Numbered from the stretch's first letter, positions 1 to 11,679 are shown. The stretch: 64,000 nt of DNA from Saccharum officinarum (GCA_020631735.1 CM036170.1:71501737-71565736); one strand, 5' to 3'. Program-made: numbers and translations. The notes: generated by a model not told the origin, from the letters alone.

Positions 1-108
1 AGAACCATTTTTAGATGGCATGTTTTCTGCATACTTGCATATGGAACCATCAACAAAGCCAAGAACAGCACCTTTACAATCTCATCTGATGCGATTACTT
101 ATTCAACG

Positions 109-369
109 ATTGTCCCCAAGAGAGCACCATGTAGGCAATTAGTGCATGTAAATAGAGGCAGGAAGGATACCTGTATCCATGCACAAAAAATAGCATTTTC
201 CAAATTTAATTTAGCAAATGCAAGAAAACATGTTGCTACGATTGTCCCCAAGAGAGCACCATGCAGGCAATGAGTGCATGTAAATAGTGACAGGAAGGAT
301 ACCTGCATCCATGCACAGAAAACAATAGCATTTTCCAAATTTAATTGAGGAAATGCAAGAAAATATGTT
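109..369. repeat. Tandem duplication, 132-bp period
   Basis: Two imperfect copies lie head to tail, at 109-240 and 241-369. Both carry a segment beginning ATTGTCCCCAAGAGAGCACC and ending near AAATGCAAGAAAA, with a few substitutions and small indels. The ORF crossing it shows no recognisable protein, so it is best taken as a local duplication in non-coding DNA. Confidence 0.85.
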
Positions 370-1741
370 TTCTACCCTTTAGAGAACCTTCTTCTGCCAG
401 CTTACTTGATTTTAGAACTGCGTTGTAGGCAATCAGTCAAATGATGACATGGGGGCAGAAAAAGGGAGTTAAATTATAGTTCTGACTATTCGGAAAAAGA
501 AAACACACCTGCTGCATGAAGTGGACAGAACAGTATCGTTTTCACCTGTTGAGTGCAAATGCATATCCTTTGCGAAATAAAGGAAGTAAATGTGTCAATT
601 TAATTTGGCATCTGGCCTTTCCATGGTTAGAAATCAATAATGAGATAAAAAGGCAGGAGTAATAAGGCGTAAACGGTAGCAGGTTGCAAATCATTATCGG
701 ACACGAAGCTTTGTTGGTAGCCCTCGAAAGCAGAAGTGAAGAATGGCTTGAATTCCCACCTTCGTTTCATGGTTTGTTTGAAGATCAAATTTGATTGAGA
801 CTAAGCACTTTGGTCATCAATCAGTTGGGACCGAATAGGATAACAATTTTGACAGAAAACTGGCATTAGTTAGTAAAAAGCAGAGGAACTTATCGAAATT
901 TTACGATTTTCAGGCAATGACTTCTTAGCGTGCAAAATCAAATAAAGGCTGCGGAAGAATGGTATGAAAAATTCGAAATGAACAAAAGAGAAAAAGGAAA
1001 CAGACATTATACGGTAAGATCAGTAATGGGATATGTTCTGGTAGCTGATAGCGGACATTATATGGTAAGATCAGTAATGGGATATGTTCTGGTAGCTGAT
1101 AGCCCTAAATCAAGAATAAGCTGAAATTCTAGTAAAGCAGCTGCACAAAATTTTTAGCGTGATTTACTTTTGTTGAGTTAAATTTGACCTTAAGCTGAGA
1201 GCCAAGGGAGTCAGTAAAATAGAAAAGTATGTAGATTGGAAGATATAATAACAAAGACTATGTAAATACATCCTAGAAAAGTGTATGCAATCAGTGAAAC
1301 ATGGATTTCAGGTGAACCCAATCATTGAAGCCAAAAGAATCATTTGGAGACCTTATAGGTTCTTTAATGTACAACATTGACCAAAGTTTGGATGGTCATA
1401 CTTGGGTTCATATTATATCTAAAGTATTTCCTCAATTCTTCTGCCCATGCAATCAATCAAAAGCATCCAGAAGAGAATTATATCATTATAAGAGTTACGC
1501 AGAATAAAGCAACAACTCACCGGGATATAAGAAACAGAGCATCCAACTTGTGAAACTGAAGAAGTTGCCACCTAGATTGGTTTCTCTGTCAAATTAGATT
1601 TTTGTTGCGGGGAGCTATTTGACCTCTGATGAAATGAAACTGTCTTAAATGAGTAAACAAAGATGAAAGGAATAGAGATTGACAGATTGTTAAAGGTGTA
1701 AAAGGTCGCATCAAGTGATCAAGTGACACGCTCATGTTATA
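370..1741. other. AT-rich intergenic stretch, no gene seen
   Basis: No ORF here resembles a known protein and no terminal repeats or long structures were found, apart from the 51-bp tandem duplication listed separately. It could contain introns or UTR of the VPS2-like relic further right (minus strand), but no exon with conserved coding sequence was recognised. Confidence 0.4.
1003..1104. repeat. Tandem duplication, 51-bp period
   Basis: Two nearly identical copies, 1003-1053 and 1054-1104, each start GACATTATA and contain GGTAAGATCAGTAATGGG. The period is a multiple of three, so the small ORF across it (930-1124) repeats the same peptide. No homology to a protein is seen. Confidence 0.9.
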
Positions 1742-2300
1742 GTGGACAATAAGTATATGGTTCTCCACCGGAACTTGGGCTGCGCCGCTAGGGTTTGGGG
1801 GCGACCTCAGAACATGGAGACGAAGAGAGAGAGAGGCAGCAGTACCTGGGCCGCGTCGTGCCGGAGGGCTCGCACGCGGCGGATCCGGCTCACCCGCTCC
1901 TCTGGTTGGCCGCCGCCGTCACTGTGGGTGAGGGGCACCGCGCCCTGGTTGTGGGGAAGAGATAGAGGGAGGGACACTTGGGCTTCGGAGCCGCCGCGGG
2001 TATGGGGGAGAGGGAGAGGTGCCGCCGGTGTGGGGGAGAGGGAGGGGCGGCGCTGTGGGGGACAGCGAGCGAGAGGAAGGGGTGCCGATGTCGGCAGAGG
2101 GAGAGGGGCGACGGCCGACGGGTGCCGCAGTCGGGCCCGAGAGAAAGGAGAGGGAGAGGGAGGAGGCAGAGGTTCTGGAAGTATGGACATGTGGACGGTC
2201 CAGGATGAGAGGATGTAGATCGGACGGCATTGGTCGATGTACTGTTCTGGCAACAGTGCTCTGTGAGGGGGCACTGTTGATCAACAGTGATATGTGAGGA
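1742..2300. other. GC-rich insertion in AT-rich DNA, origin unclear
   Basis: A ~550-bp block of strongly GC- and purine-rich sequence, with GGGAGAGGGAGAGG-like runs, starts and stops abruptly inside AT-rich DNA. ORFs exist on both strands (for example 1742-2218 plus and 1807-2274 minus), but the translations are low-complexity Arg/Gly or Pro/Ser and overlap each other, as expected for GC-rich non-coding DNA. The minus strand contains AAACCCTAGCGGCGC, a wording typical of grass 5' leaders. The block may therefore be a captured gene 5' end or a retained promoter/first exon. No clear terminal inverted repeats or target duplication were found. Confidence 0.35.
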
Positions 2301-2749
2301 GGGGTGGATCTACAGCTTTAAGAGTATAGGTTAGATAAAACTTCTGAATCCAACATTTGTACTTCTGAATCTTTGAATGGAGGAACAAAAATAACAACCT
2401 ATGCCCCAAACCTGGACTAATCTGACCAAGCTAAATAGGCATATCTCTGAGGAAACACATATTTAGAATGGTGTGGTCATTTGGAAACAGAAAATATGCT
2501 TGGATCTTGCAAAACAGCACTACGATAGTGCAACTGCTCTTATTTGAATTGACATGGGAGAAGGGTTTTACAGGGGAACATGACGGTAAAATATTTTCAA
2601 GCTGATATCAACCATTCATACAAGGGAATGAACTTTAAGCCCCATACATAGTTGGATATTTTTATAATGCAATGCACAGGCAACACAAGAGTTCCAGCTT
2701 TGAATTTTGAAGTAAAAAAAACAAGTCAGCAAGGTCTCAATATTATTAC
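2301..2749. other. AT-rich stretch, no exon recognised
   Basis: This is where the C-terminal exons of the VPS2-like relic (minus strand) should lie. No sequence matching the expected acidic C-terminal region could be recognised, so those exons are deleted or decayed. Confidence 0.35.
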
Positions 2750-4456
2750 CATCATGTCCAGCTGAGTTGAGTGCTTCCAAAATTCTTTCATGACATTTAT
2801 CTCTTTGATTGGTTCCATTTCTGAGTGTGCACTGAAATACAGAAGCTCACTTAGAAGATAGTCAAAAATTTGTTAAACAGAAAAAAATTCTTAAGAGGAT
2901 GTGTTGATACTGAACATTGAACAACAACAAATATGGTGTCTTCCAACATACCTTATCATTGCCGACACGGCTTTGCTTCCACCTTTCATTCCATAAGTAA
3001 GATTGAAGTGCCTGCATGTTGGCACCTAGAAGGGAACAAGTCAAGGAATAAATGGTAGACCAGATATATTCACAAATTCATGCCGCTGCTTCAAGAATGA
3101 AAGAACAATTCTATCTATTTCAAAAACAGTAGCAGCTAAGGAATCAAAGAATGCCATCGATACTGTCAAGTAGACAGATCAATCAGCAAAATGAACTGAA
3201 GTTCAAGAAAAAGACATGAAGTTTTAAGTTCAAGAAAAAGATATTTCGGTGTCCCTCGAACCACCTATGCATGGCCATCATCGTTCACCAACCCCTTTAT
3301 GCTCTTGACCACATATAAGAAAACAAAAGCATGAATTAATTAGAGATTTAATCACAGCAATGAAGCATTACAAAAATCACAAGAATCATGCAGCAGCTCA
3401 TTGGGTCCCCTGTCTGCTGTCAGTGCTGTGCACCTTAACTGTACGCAAAGTATGCTCATGTTTTAGTGTCAAAGTTGACACCAATGCACCTTAACTAATA
3501 TCAGAGTTATATGTGGAACTTTAAACACAATCAAGAAGGTTTCAGTTGTCAGTTGTAACATAAATAAACATAAGTTACCTAACAAAGATGAAAGAGAGTG
3601 GATGCAATTTTTCAGCTCCTAAATTGTGGATAGCCACTTGCTACTAATCATCTACTGGTTTGATTAATAAAATGATGTCCATGATACACTTGTTCAGCAC
3701 AATATTGTCATGAACAGATTCAACCATGCTAAAATCCGTCAGCCATCAAGTAACATGTATTTTAAATATAAAAATAAGGAACAGAAACGTATCATCTTAA
3801 ATCTTAGTAACACTAATCTACCAGGAGCCTTGCTCACCTCCCATGAATCAGGCTGAGAAAATATATTTGCATCTCATATCTGAACTTTGATATTTCCTGA
3901 ACAAAAAACAGTACCATTTAATAGAAACATAACATTAGGTGATCAGAAAATAGAGATCTTTGCTGCTCCGCATTGCAAGTTAAATGAAAAAACAACTCAT
4001 ACACAGGAAAAATATTAATAGGAAGCAAGTGCAGAACAGAGAGCGAAGAGATTATGGATGTCCATGGTTAAAAGAAAAAACATTTCAGACATCTTAGGAT
4101 CTTATTGGATTCAAACAAAGAGCCAGCTCAATTCGGTATCAAAATGGTAACTGCCATGATTTAAAACAGCATACTTCTATCCCTACTTGACCCAGTCTCT
4201 ACCTAACTTGCAACTCGCTGCAGATTCTACACGCAACCACAATTGGAATGCCTAGAGTTTCTTGCTAACATATCATCCCTTGATCAGTTTCACGCAAGAG
4301 TATATAACATATCTAAATGTCAAAAGTTTTAAATATTATCATATCACCATTTTCCATTTTCCATTTTCTACACATACAGATTGGCTTTGGCACCAGGATA
4401 CCTAGTGGCACAGAACATTTTAAGCAGCGTTTGCTTCCTTGCAGCATATGCAGATA
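2750..4456 (-). pseudogene. VPS2/CHMP2-like ESCRT-III subunit, decayed gene copy
   Basis: Four exon-like islands with splice-type borders lie on the minus strand: 4402-4456, 3838-3896, 2952-3025 and 2750-2831. The last two join in phase and read GMKGGSKAVSAM, then MEPIKEINVMKEFWKHSTQL and DMM. This resembles the GMKGATKAM...MAPTKQ..KV...FQKQSAQLDMT segment of plant VPS2.2/VPS2.3 proteins, the ESCRT-III subunits that polymerise on endosomes during multivesicular body formation. The 3838-3896 island reads EISKF..YEMQI, matching the preceding QITNLQGSRAQI helix weakly. Decay is evident. In 2952-3025 the first part (ANMQAL) and last part (GMKGG) need different frames. In 4402-4456 the frame that fits the family contains TAA and TAG. 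The N-terminal basic helix and the acidic C-terminal MIM region were not found. Family assignment rests on the last two exons; an old duplicate is the likeliest origin. Confidence 0.65.
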
Positions 4457-4856
4457 CTACAGAACAGATCGATACAAAAATTGTATTGCCATGTTTTTCT
4501 CAAAACGAAATCATTTTCCCTATGGAACCCCCACAAAATAAACTGAAAAATTATAAGAGATCGTGGAAAAGACATATACCAAGAGGTTGGATCTTCAAGA
4601 TATCATCCTTCCATGTCAGTTTACACATATTTATCCTATTAGGAGAGCAGTGAACGATCATGGGCACCTAGAACCTTGCATGACAACAAAATGGAAGAAG
4701 CAAAAGTTGCTGAGTTTATTGGGAACAAATCAATGGAAGAAGCAAGTTACTGCTTTTACTGGAACAAATTAAAATCATTGTACACAAAAAGATAAAGAAA
4801 AGAGACAGGAAACCGGAGAGGGAAATCCCTATGCCTGTATCATGGCCCTAAGCATC

Positions 4857-5472
4857 TCACCATGGGTGGCCAGCGCCGGTGAGGTGGTGAGGTTTGGAGG
4901 CAGGTGATGAATCTGAAAGCCATGATGTGGAGGAGGCCGAGAAGGAGGCGCTTAACTGCAAGAGGACCCTGGGCTTCTTACCCATCGGCGCGGCGGAGGC
5001 TGTTCCGGCGGGCACCCGGCCGTTCTGCGGCCTCACGTCCTCGGATCCACCCTTCTGCGCGCACATCAAGCAACGGTCAGTGCCGGATCACCACCGCCAG
5101 CACCGCATGCACGCGCGGCGGGCAAAGGCAGGCAGCCACAGGAGGCAGGACGAAACTCACCTTGGCCGGCGCCGCGGCCTCGTCTGTCTTCACCATCGGG
5201 GCGGGGGCGTCCTCAGATCCGGCCAGAGCCGGGCGGGCGCGTGCGGCGGCGGCACGGTGAGGGTGACGATGGGGCGCGGTGGATGCGGAGACGGGCACAC
5301 AAATCACGGGAGCGATGTTTGTTTCCTTCCTTAAATCACGGGAGCGAGTCAGCGAGGTTTGTTTCAGTTCGTTCCTTTGAATTTTGTCGCAAGGCATGGG
5401 TTTAGGAACGAGGGGTGCCGGATCGCACGAGGCAGGACTAGGACCCACGTTAGAATGTAAGTCTGACGGCAC
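4857..5472 (-). other. GC-rich block with possible first exons
   Basis: A CpG-rich block follows the VPS2-like relic on its 5' side. On the minus strand an ATG near 5197 opens a 12-codon stretch (MVKTDEAAAPAK) ending at a good GTGAGT donor. A further segment, from a CAG acceptor near 5067 to a GTGAGA donor near 4862, is open and Ser/Pro-rich. Overlapping ORFs on the plus strand (4894-5334, 4904-5260) are equally open, so coding potential cannot be decided from composition. It may be the promoter and 5' exons of a gene whose rest has decayed. The translation resembles no family I recognise, and it does not match the VPS2 N terminus. Confidence 0.3.
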
Positions 5473-5850
5473 CGGAGACGCTAAAGATATCCGCTAAACG
5501 CAGATAGTGGATCAACCAGCCATAGCGAGGTACTCTACCGGCTACTGTAAAATAGCGGACCAGCTCGGGAACGCCAAATGTGGCATGGTGCTGTAGCATC
5601 CGCTACGCATGCGGAGCCCGCGCTCGTCCACTACGCGTGAAGGAGGAGGGCGCTCGTGTCTGGAGATGGGTGGGTTTTTTAATTAAAAAAATCTGACGAG
5701 TGGGCTCCACAGTGGATAGAGGATGATATAGGGTATGGATGGGTGCGAAAAACTAGATATAGAGGAGAGGATCTCGCTGATCAGAACGGAATATTTCTTT
5801 TAGAGGATGAATATAGAGGATGAAGAGTGCGGATAGTAAGACCAAAAAAG
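5462..5850 (-). mobile_element. Short non-autonomous DNA element (family J, copy 1)
   Basis: The right part (about 5690-5850), read in reverse complement, matches 52870-53025 closely: both contain CCGCACTC, TCATCCTCTA, AATATTCCGT and CTCTATAT in the same order. The left edge (CACCGGAGACGC) corresponds to the right edge of the larger copy near 53935. This is therefore a 390-bp deletion derivative of the family that also occupies 52870-53955, in opposite orientation. Exact termini and target duplication could not be fixed. No coding capacity. Confidence 0.6.
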
Positions 5851-5919
5851 TGTTCAGTGTCCACGTGTTGTTCTTTTTATTTTAGTTGTAGTATAAGTAT
5901 AGGAGATAAACATAGCAGC

Positions 5920-7200
5920 TAGCAAATTTGCTCGTGCGTTGCAACGGGAGGTAAAAGAAAACCTATCAAATGTTTGACTTGTTTCACTTCAATTTGCTAC
6001 ACAGCTACAGCATCTGTAACCGCTTAAATTCATATTTGTGCTACTTTTGATGTTGTGAGTGGTTGCTACATGAATTAGCTCGTTAGTGGATCAAGGACAA
6101 CAATGTTACATATCTTTTCACTTTTTATCCTTTTTTCTATAAAAATTTTAGAGTTGTACTTTAGACATCCATAATATAAGTAAATATTAGCAATAATATG
6201 ATAATGTCATATTAATTCTGTATTGAATTAAAATATAATCTTGATATATTTTTCTTTTATTGTAAGACATAAAAATATTTACTCGTAAAAATATCATACC
6301 TTAAGTTTTTATAATATTCATGTGTTGATAGAGTTAGATATCAAGTTCCGTGACTTCTTCTGTGGACCCATAAAAATATTTAGTTTTAATATCTTATTAA
6401 AGTCGATAAGGGGTTAGTCGTCATCATGTCAAGAATTGGTCTTTGTTCATGAGTACGAAGTATGATGGAGACCTCTCTCGATTTCCACATGTCAGCACTT
6501 GTTTGTCCAGAGTTGCACCGATATATACGTACAACTAGGGATTTGCACTGGTATATGCGATAATTTGGAGAAACATTTAATTAGAATAGATTGGATGACA
6601 ACATATGACTCTAGATTTCGGTTTACCAGATGATAGACCATCAACTGATTCATGTTATAATAATAATTAATTTTTAATCCAAATTACATGGACAACTTAG
6701 TGATAGAAATATTTATGTTTTGGGTAATTGTCGAATGCCCGTATGTTGCGACTGAGAGAAAAACTATCAAATATTTATGGAAAACAACTATAGGAATGGT
6801 ACATATTATTTATACTCACCTTTTATAAAATTTAGTTAAAGGCTATAATTTATTTTGTATGACCGTAATATCCATAATATAAGGTAATGTTGGCAATAAT
6901 ATGACAATATTAAGCTTGTATACCAAATTATAATACATCTTGATAGATTTTTTATCCTATTGCAAAACACATACATATTTAGATATAAATATATAATAAC
7001 TTTAATTTTTATATTATACATGTGTTGCTATAGTTAAATATCAAGTTTTGTGACTTTTGAGAACCCACAAAACTTAGTAATTTCAATATTTGATTAAAGT
7101 TGATAAGGAGTTTGTGACTTTTGAGAACCCACAAAACTTAGTAATTTCAATATTTGATTAAAGTTGATAAGGAGTTATTGTCCTCTGATGATTATGACGG
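5920..7200. repeat. AT-rich region with two diverged ~500-bp direct repeats
   Basis: Segments at about 5925-6440 and 6735-7180 share the same order of blocks: a GTGCGTTGCAACGGG-like start (decayed in the second copy), CTATCAAAT, ATCCATAATATAAG, AATATGA.AAT, ATC.TGATA, ATGTGTTG and AGTTGATAAGGAG. They are diverged copies of one non-coding repeat in the same orientation, probably a small transposon relic. A 64-bp tandem duplication sits at the end of the second copy. No gene is seen. Confidence 0.55.
7050..7177. repeat. Perfect tandem duplication, 64-bp period
   Basis: Two copies, 7050-7113 and 7114-7177, begin GTGACTTTTGAGAACCC and end GTTGATAAGGAGTT. They are identical as far as can be read, so the duplication is recent relative to the diverged repeat that contains it. 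Confidence 0.85.
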
Positions 7201-8279
7201 GAGACCTATCAGGATTTTTCACCTGCTAGTCCTTATAGGGATGCATTTATTTAAAATGGATTGGATAATAAACCAGTTAAGATTATTTCAGTTCAGATTT
7301 TGAATTTAATTACTAATCTCGGTTTTAATAAAAATAAATTTTATCTCTAATCAAAATTATATCAATATTTTAGCGGTAGAAATCTTTGTTCCTTATAGAC
7401 GGATCAATAGTTCAAAGGTCTATAGAATATTGTACTTATTATTTGTTTTTTATTTTTTGAAAAAAAAATCCCGTGAGTGCATGAACCACGCAATCAAAAA
7501 ACAATAAACAAGGTCCAAAACTAAAAGCTTCGGATGGAAGGTGCAAAGAAAAACGGAACCGGATGGAAGGTGCAAACAAAAAACTCAGATGGAACACAAC
7601 ACGGACGGATCGGAGGAAAAGAAAATCAAACCGGAACTGACGCAGACATGGAAAAGAGAATCCAGAAGGTGGACGGAAATTAGAGTTGGACGAAAAAAAT
7701 TTTACCGGCGGAAATTTGCCTTGGAGATTAGGACAAAGCCCATACATTACCCTGTAATTCTCTGGAAAGTCAAAGGCCATACATTACCCTGTATAAGATA
7801 AATAAATAGACAAGAACAATAGTAAGCCTGCAATTGGTTACTTCGATCTTTTCATAAATATAAGTTATCAATACTTCCTAAGTTTAATATCTTTCCCGAC
7901 AACGGCACTAAAAATGCTGGTTGACATTAATTAACGTAATCGCTAAATAACAATGGCGCTAAAATACATGGTAATAAATTAACATGTCTCTAAATACTAG
8001 TCACCTTTTATATTTACCTATACTTTTTAGCATGGAACTAGGTTGTCATCCCTAATGAATAAAACTTAGAAGTATATAGATGACATTATAATTTTATATG
8101 ACTAGAAAGAAATATAAATGATATAAAAATATGATCAATTAAGAATAAGAACAATTAAGATCATCTGCAAGCGAACATATAATTATACCATTGTAGCATT
8201 TTACCTAGAGTATTATCAGTCGTGCACCTGTTATGCATGCAAAGACAAGAGCAATTAGGCATTTTTTACTTTCAGGTGG
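7201..8279. other. AT-rich intergenic DNA, no gene seen
   Basis: Two overlapping short ORFs on opposite strands (7439-7780 minus, 7541-7801 plus) have no family resemblance and low-complexity translations. No terminal repeats or RNA genes were recognised. Confidence 0.4.
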
Positions 8280-8359
8280 TCGGCACAATTTTTTCTTCCT
8301 CGTTGCAAAAAAGGTGGATTGTTTACCTTCGGGGCTGATCGAATAAGCTTATATGCGCG

Positions 8360-9214
8360 CTAGATCTTGCTCGGGCGGGAGTAGCTCTGGTCCGCCAGAT
8401 TGAATAACTCCCCAATCCGGCGTACGGCTTCATCGTGGTCCAGATCCTCCGACCGCATCCTTGTCTGGTCGGCTGAGCCTTGGTACTCGTACCCGGCGTG
8501 TACCCTCCTCTAGCATGGCTGCACCCGACGGCTGAGGAAATTCCCAGCTACAGCCACTCCATCCAGCCGATTCCACGGGAGCAGCGTCATCAGCTCCTCC
8601 ACTTGCCCAGTCAGCTCTGGTCGCTCGTTCCAGGCCACCCTCTTCTCTAGAATGTACCCGACGTCGCACAGTGTGCTGCTGTCGGGCTCTTCGTGGATGT
8701 AGAACCATTGCTTATACCAATCGGTGAGAGATGTGTTCCAAGGACAGTTGAGGTACTCTTGTTTCATTCCGTCCCTGAGCGTCAGGGACACTTCGCTCGT
8801 GATTTTGGAGCTGCTCTGAGACCCTTTCTTCCTCAAGCAGAACAGATATCTAAAGAGGTCGAAATGGGGTTGGATTCCCCCATATGCCTCACAAAGATGG
8901 ATGAAAATAGAAACAAGGAAGATCGAGTTGGGACGCAGATTGCAGATTCCAATCTCGTAATACAGGCAGAGACCTTGCAGAAACGGATGGACCGAAACCC
9001 CAAAACCCCACTTAAAAAAATCTTCAAAGACGACTATCTCACCAAGCTGGGGATTGGGGTAGCTGTTGCCATCTGCTAGCCGCCATCCTGCCAGCTCCCG
9101 GTTGTGAAGCACGCCCAATTCGACGAGGTCGTTGATGGTCGATTCGGTGGATTTCAACTTTCACCATTCCTTCCTCATCATTTTGGCTCTTTTCGTCGCC
9201 TCCGTCTTGGCCAT
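8360..9214 (-). pseudogene. Antisense additional ORF of Tat-type retrotransposon (Transposase_28 / PF04195-like)
   Basis: Reading from the ATG at 9214 gives 284 codons with two internal stops: TGA at 9161-9163, where the frame continues on both sides, and TAG at 8510-8512. It then continues in the same frame to a final TAG at 8360-8362. The open middle (9157-8513) contains FEDFFKWGFGVSVHPFLQG, LYYEIGICNLRPNSI, WYKQWFYI and EELMTLLPWNRLDG. These are hallmark strings of the 'putative gypsy type transposon' domain found in grass Tat elements. The function of this protein is unknown. Orientation is opposite to the LTR at 10555. Both stops are single-codon changes in otherwise intact sequence, so decay is moderate. 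Confidence 0.75.
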
Positions 9215-10554
9215 CTTCTACCTCTCTCACCTCTTTGCTCTGGCTTTGAGGGTGTACAGAGAGCGCGTCGCTCCTAACTATGGCAAGGTGTGCTAATGGT
9301 GGCGGCGGAGTAGAACTAGGGCAAGCGGGCTGGGGATGCAGGCGACTGGATGGCAAATGCGACTGTTGGGTGTACATGGGAGTAGCCGCGATTCGGCTAT
9401 TTATCTCATTGACTGTGTCGTTCCATCTTCCCGAGATTCTTGGGATACGTGTGCAATAAACGTGGCACGATCCCTTCAGTTTCTCCTTTTTTTCTAGTTA
9501 CTGCGCCAGTAAATGCGCCCCTCATTTCCTCTACGGGCGGGCCCACACTGGCATGCTACGCCTGACGGATGGCCCATTGTGACACTGACACAGCAGATGA
9601 GCATGCCAATAACATCACATCAGTCAACTTTTTGTGACAACATGTCAGAGCAAAGTAGGAAGACAAAAAATCAATTGAATACTCCGTATTAGATGGGAAT
9701 ACAGTAAGAGGTACTCGGGGACTGGTTTACTCGCACACAGACCACCGAGCGCGTTATACTCTCTGAACAGGCTTGGGGCCTTGCCGAACGCATCTCCTGC
9801 TCGGGGACTCGTCATCCGTACCTTATGACGTGCTCGGGGACTGTTTCAGCTACTCTTCGACCATAACTCGGGGGCTCATCGACCACGTCTAACGCTGCTT
9901 GGGGACTCGTCGACCACGTCTCATGCTAATCGGGGACTCCTCAACCATACCTCACGCTGTGCTCGGGGACTGTTCCGACCACTCTCTGACCTGGCACGCC
10001 GCCTGATTTCCTCAGCTACATGTGAAATTGGACTCACATATAGTTGAGAGATCATTACATTTTAGACCTTGCTACAAGGCTCATACTTCGTCTTTCAGCT
10101 AGCTCGGGGACTACATCGGTACGATGCACTTGTCGATGCATCTCAGTATCAAGTTTCCATGGAGTTTCATTTTAGACCCTGGCATCACGTGCCTATGTCA
10201 CCTACTACCAAGCTCGGGGACTAAGTGGGCACACTTCACCTAGCGGTGAATATGTTTATTTTTCGACCCCTACGCTTTGTTTACTCTGCTTACATTTCTT
10301 TTCAGAAATACAAGTGGGCACACTTCACCTAGAAGGAAATCTTTTTCTTTTTTCTCTAAGCACTATACATTCTTCGGATAACCTACTTCTTTGGCAACAA
10401 TAGTGGTCGGTTGTATTGTAAGCTGGTCGGAAGCCTACAATAGCTGCTCAGATGGTGTTCTGACTGGTCGGAGACGTCAAGGACTCAAGCCTTACTGTTC
10501 GGAGAAGGTCAAGACGGCGTGTCGCTTCACAATGCATAGTGTTCGAGGACTAGC
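9215..10554 (+). other. 3' internal tail of element F with repeated CTCGGGGACT motifs
   Basis: This non-coding stretch carries at least eight copies of a TCGGGGACT-type word between about 9713 and 10220, for example at GCTCGGGGACTGTT and AGCTCGGGGACTA. It ends at GTTCGAGGACTAGC immediately before the LTR. A similar tail with CTCAGGGACTAAGTGG and TTAGGGACTAGC precedes the related LTR at 13984. The word thus marks the 3' region of this lineage. No ORF of interest. Confidence 0.6.
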
Positions 10555-10842
10555 TGTGGGGGTATTAACCCTTATACCCTTATGGATAGACTTAGGCTGA
10601 CCCAGACCAGAGGGCCCGGCCTACCAGAAGATCACGTGTGGCCTAGTCGATCTGCTTGGCGTCCCACGCAAGGAATAAAAGCAAACTTAGAGATCAAGCA
10701 AGATCCTGGTCGGTTAGAATAGGAATCATTATCTGACCAGCTATGGCAATTGTAATCGAGCAGGATTAGTTTCCAGATTTATAACCCTGTCCCCCGGACT
10801 ATATAAGGCGGGCAGGGGTGTAAGTGCATTCGCCCCCGATGG

Positions 10843-11085
10843 TGTTGGCAGGGCTTTCAGCAGCCTAGTGCCTTTGATCCCACCTATGGTGGTGGTATTC
10901 TTGCTGGCACAGAGGGTGGCTTTGCTTATCAGGACATCTTCAGTGATGCAGATGATATTACTCGGCTTTCTACCTCTCGTGCTATAGCTTTTGACCCTCA
11001 GTTTGGGCAGTCCACTTCAGTAGATCCTCTTGGCAAGAGCAATCTGGTGGACTATGCTGCTGATGATGATGATGATGACGAGTAG
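10843..11085 (+). pseudogene. C-terminal fragment of a retrotransposon ORF (element G)
   Basis: 81 codons are open up to the TAG at 11083-11085, with no start because the 5' part is deleted. The peptide is rich in Gly, Asp and aromatic residues (FQQPSAFDPTYGGGI near the start) and ends in a run of six Asp plus Glu. It lies in the position of the last ORF before the 3' UTR of a Copia-like element. I do not recognise the domain; it is not RT, RNase H or integrase. It could be the C terminus of a gag-like or envelope-like ORF. Confidence 0.5.
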
Positions 11086-11665
11086 ATCCCTCGTTGCTTT
11101 TGCCCCTTGGAGCCTCTCGGAGCCTACCCTTTTTTGGCATTTGATGCCAAAGGGGGAGTGTTAGGCTTTTTATCTTGATGTAATAGGGATAGTTAAAAAT
11201 TTCATTATGTAATAACTTAATCTCGTGTGGTGAACCATGTGGTAAACTTGAACTATGTGTGTGTGATGGATGAGTGTAGGCTAAAACATTTATGCTTAAT
11301 ATCTATCTTAGCTTGTTTAGCCTTTTGTGTTGATGCTTATGGTGGTTGTTTATTTGAGAATGGTTATGTTGAGTTTAAGTCCTTTTCTTTCTTGCATAAC
11401 CATTCAAGTTCTTTTGAATTATTCTTGTGATATATCTTGTTATATGCATCACCGTTTTATTGTTTCACACACACTTAGGCACCCCACAAATTGTAAAATT
11501 TAGGGGGAGCTTACTCTTAATGTATGCAATCTTGACTTGAATCAAGATTTGAAATTTCAAATCCTATGCATACATTAAGGGGGAGCTCAACTTAAATTTT
11601 TGGAATTCAAAAAGCTTCAATTCTTTCTATCTATTGTAAGCCTAAATTGGTTATCATTAATTACC

Positions 11666-11679
11666 AAAAAGGGGGAGTT
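11666..11679 (+). promoter_or_regulatory. Polypurine tract of element G
   Basis: AAAAAGGGGGAGTT lies directly before the LTR start TGTAAGTG at 11680. This is the expected plus-strand primer site. Confidence 0.8.

Noticed and set aside
1742..2284. Overlapping 120-158-codon ORFs in the GC-rich block
   Set aside because: Translations on both strands are low-complexity Arg/Gly or Pro/Ser, and no splice-linked continuation was found.
2952..3025. Alternative reading ANMQALQSYLWNERWKQ joined to CTLRNGTNQRDKCHERILEA as an intact unknown gene
   Set aside because: This frame is open across both exons, but the other frame matches VPS2-type proteins over about 40 residues. Only the first few residues (ANMQAL) fit the family in this frame, which points to a frameshift.
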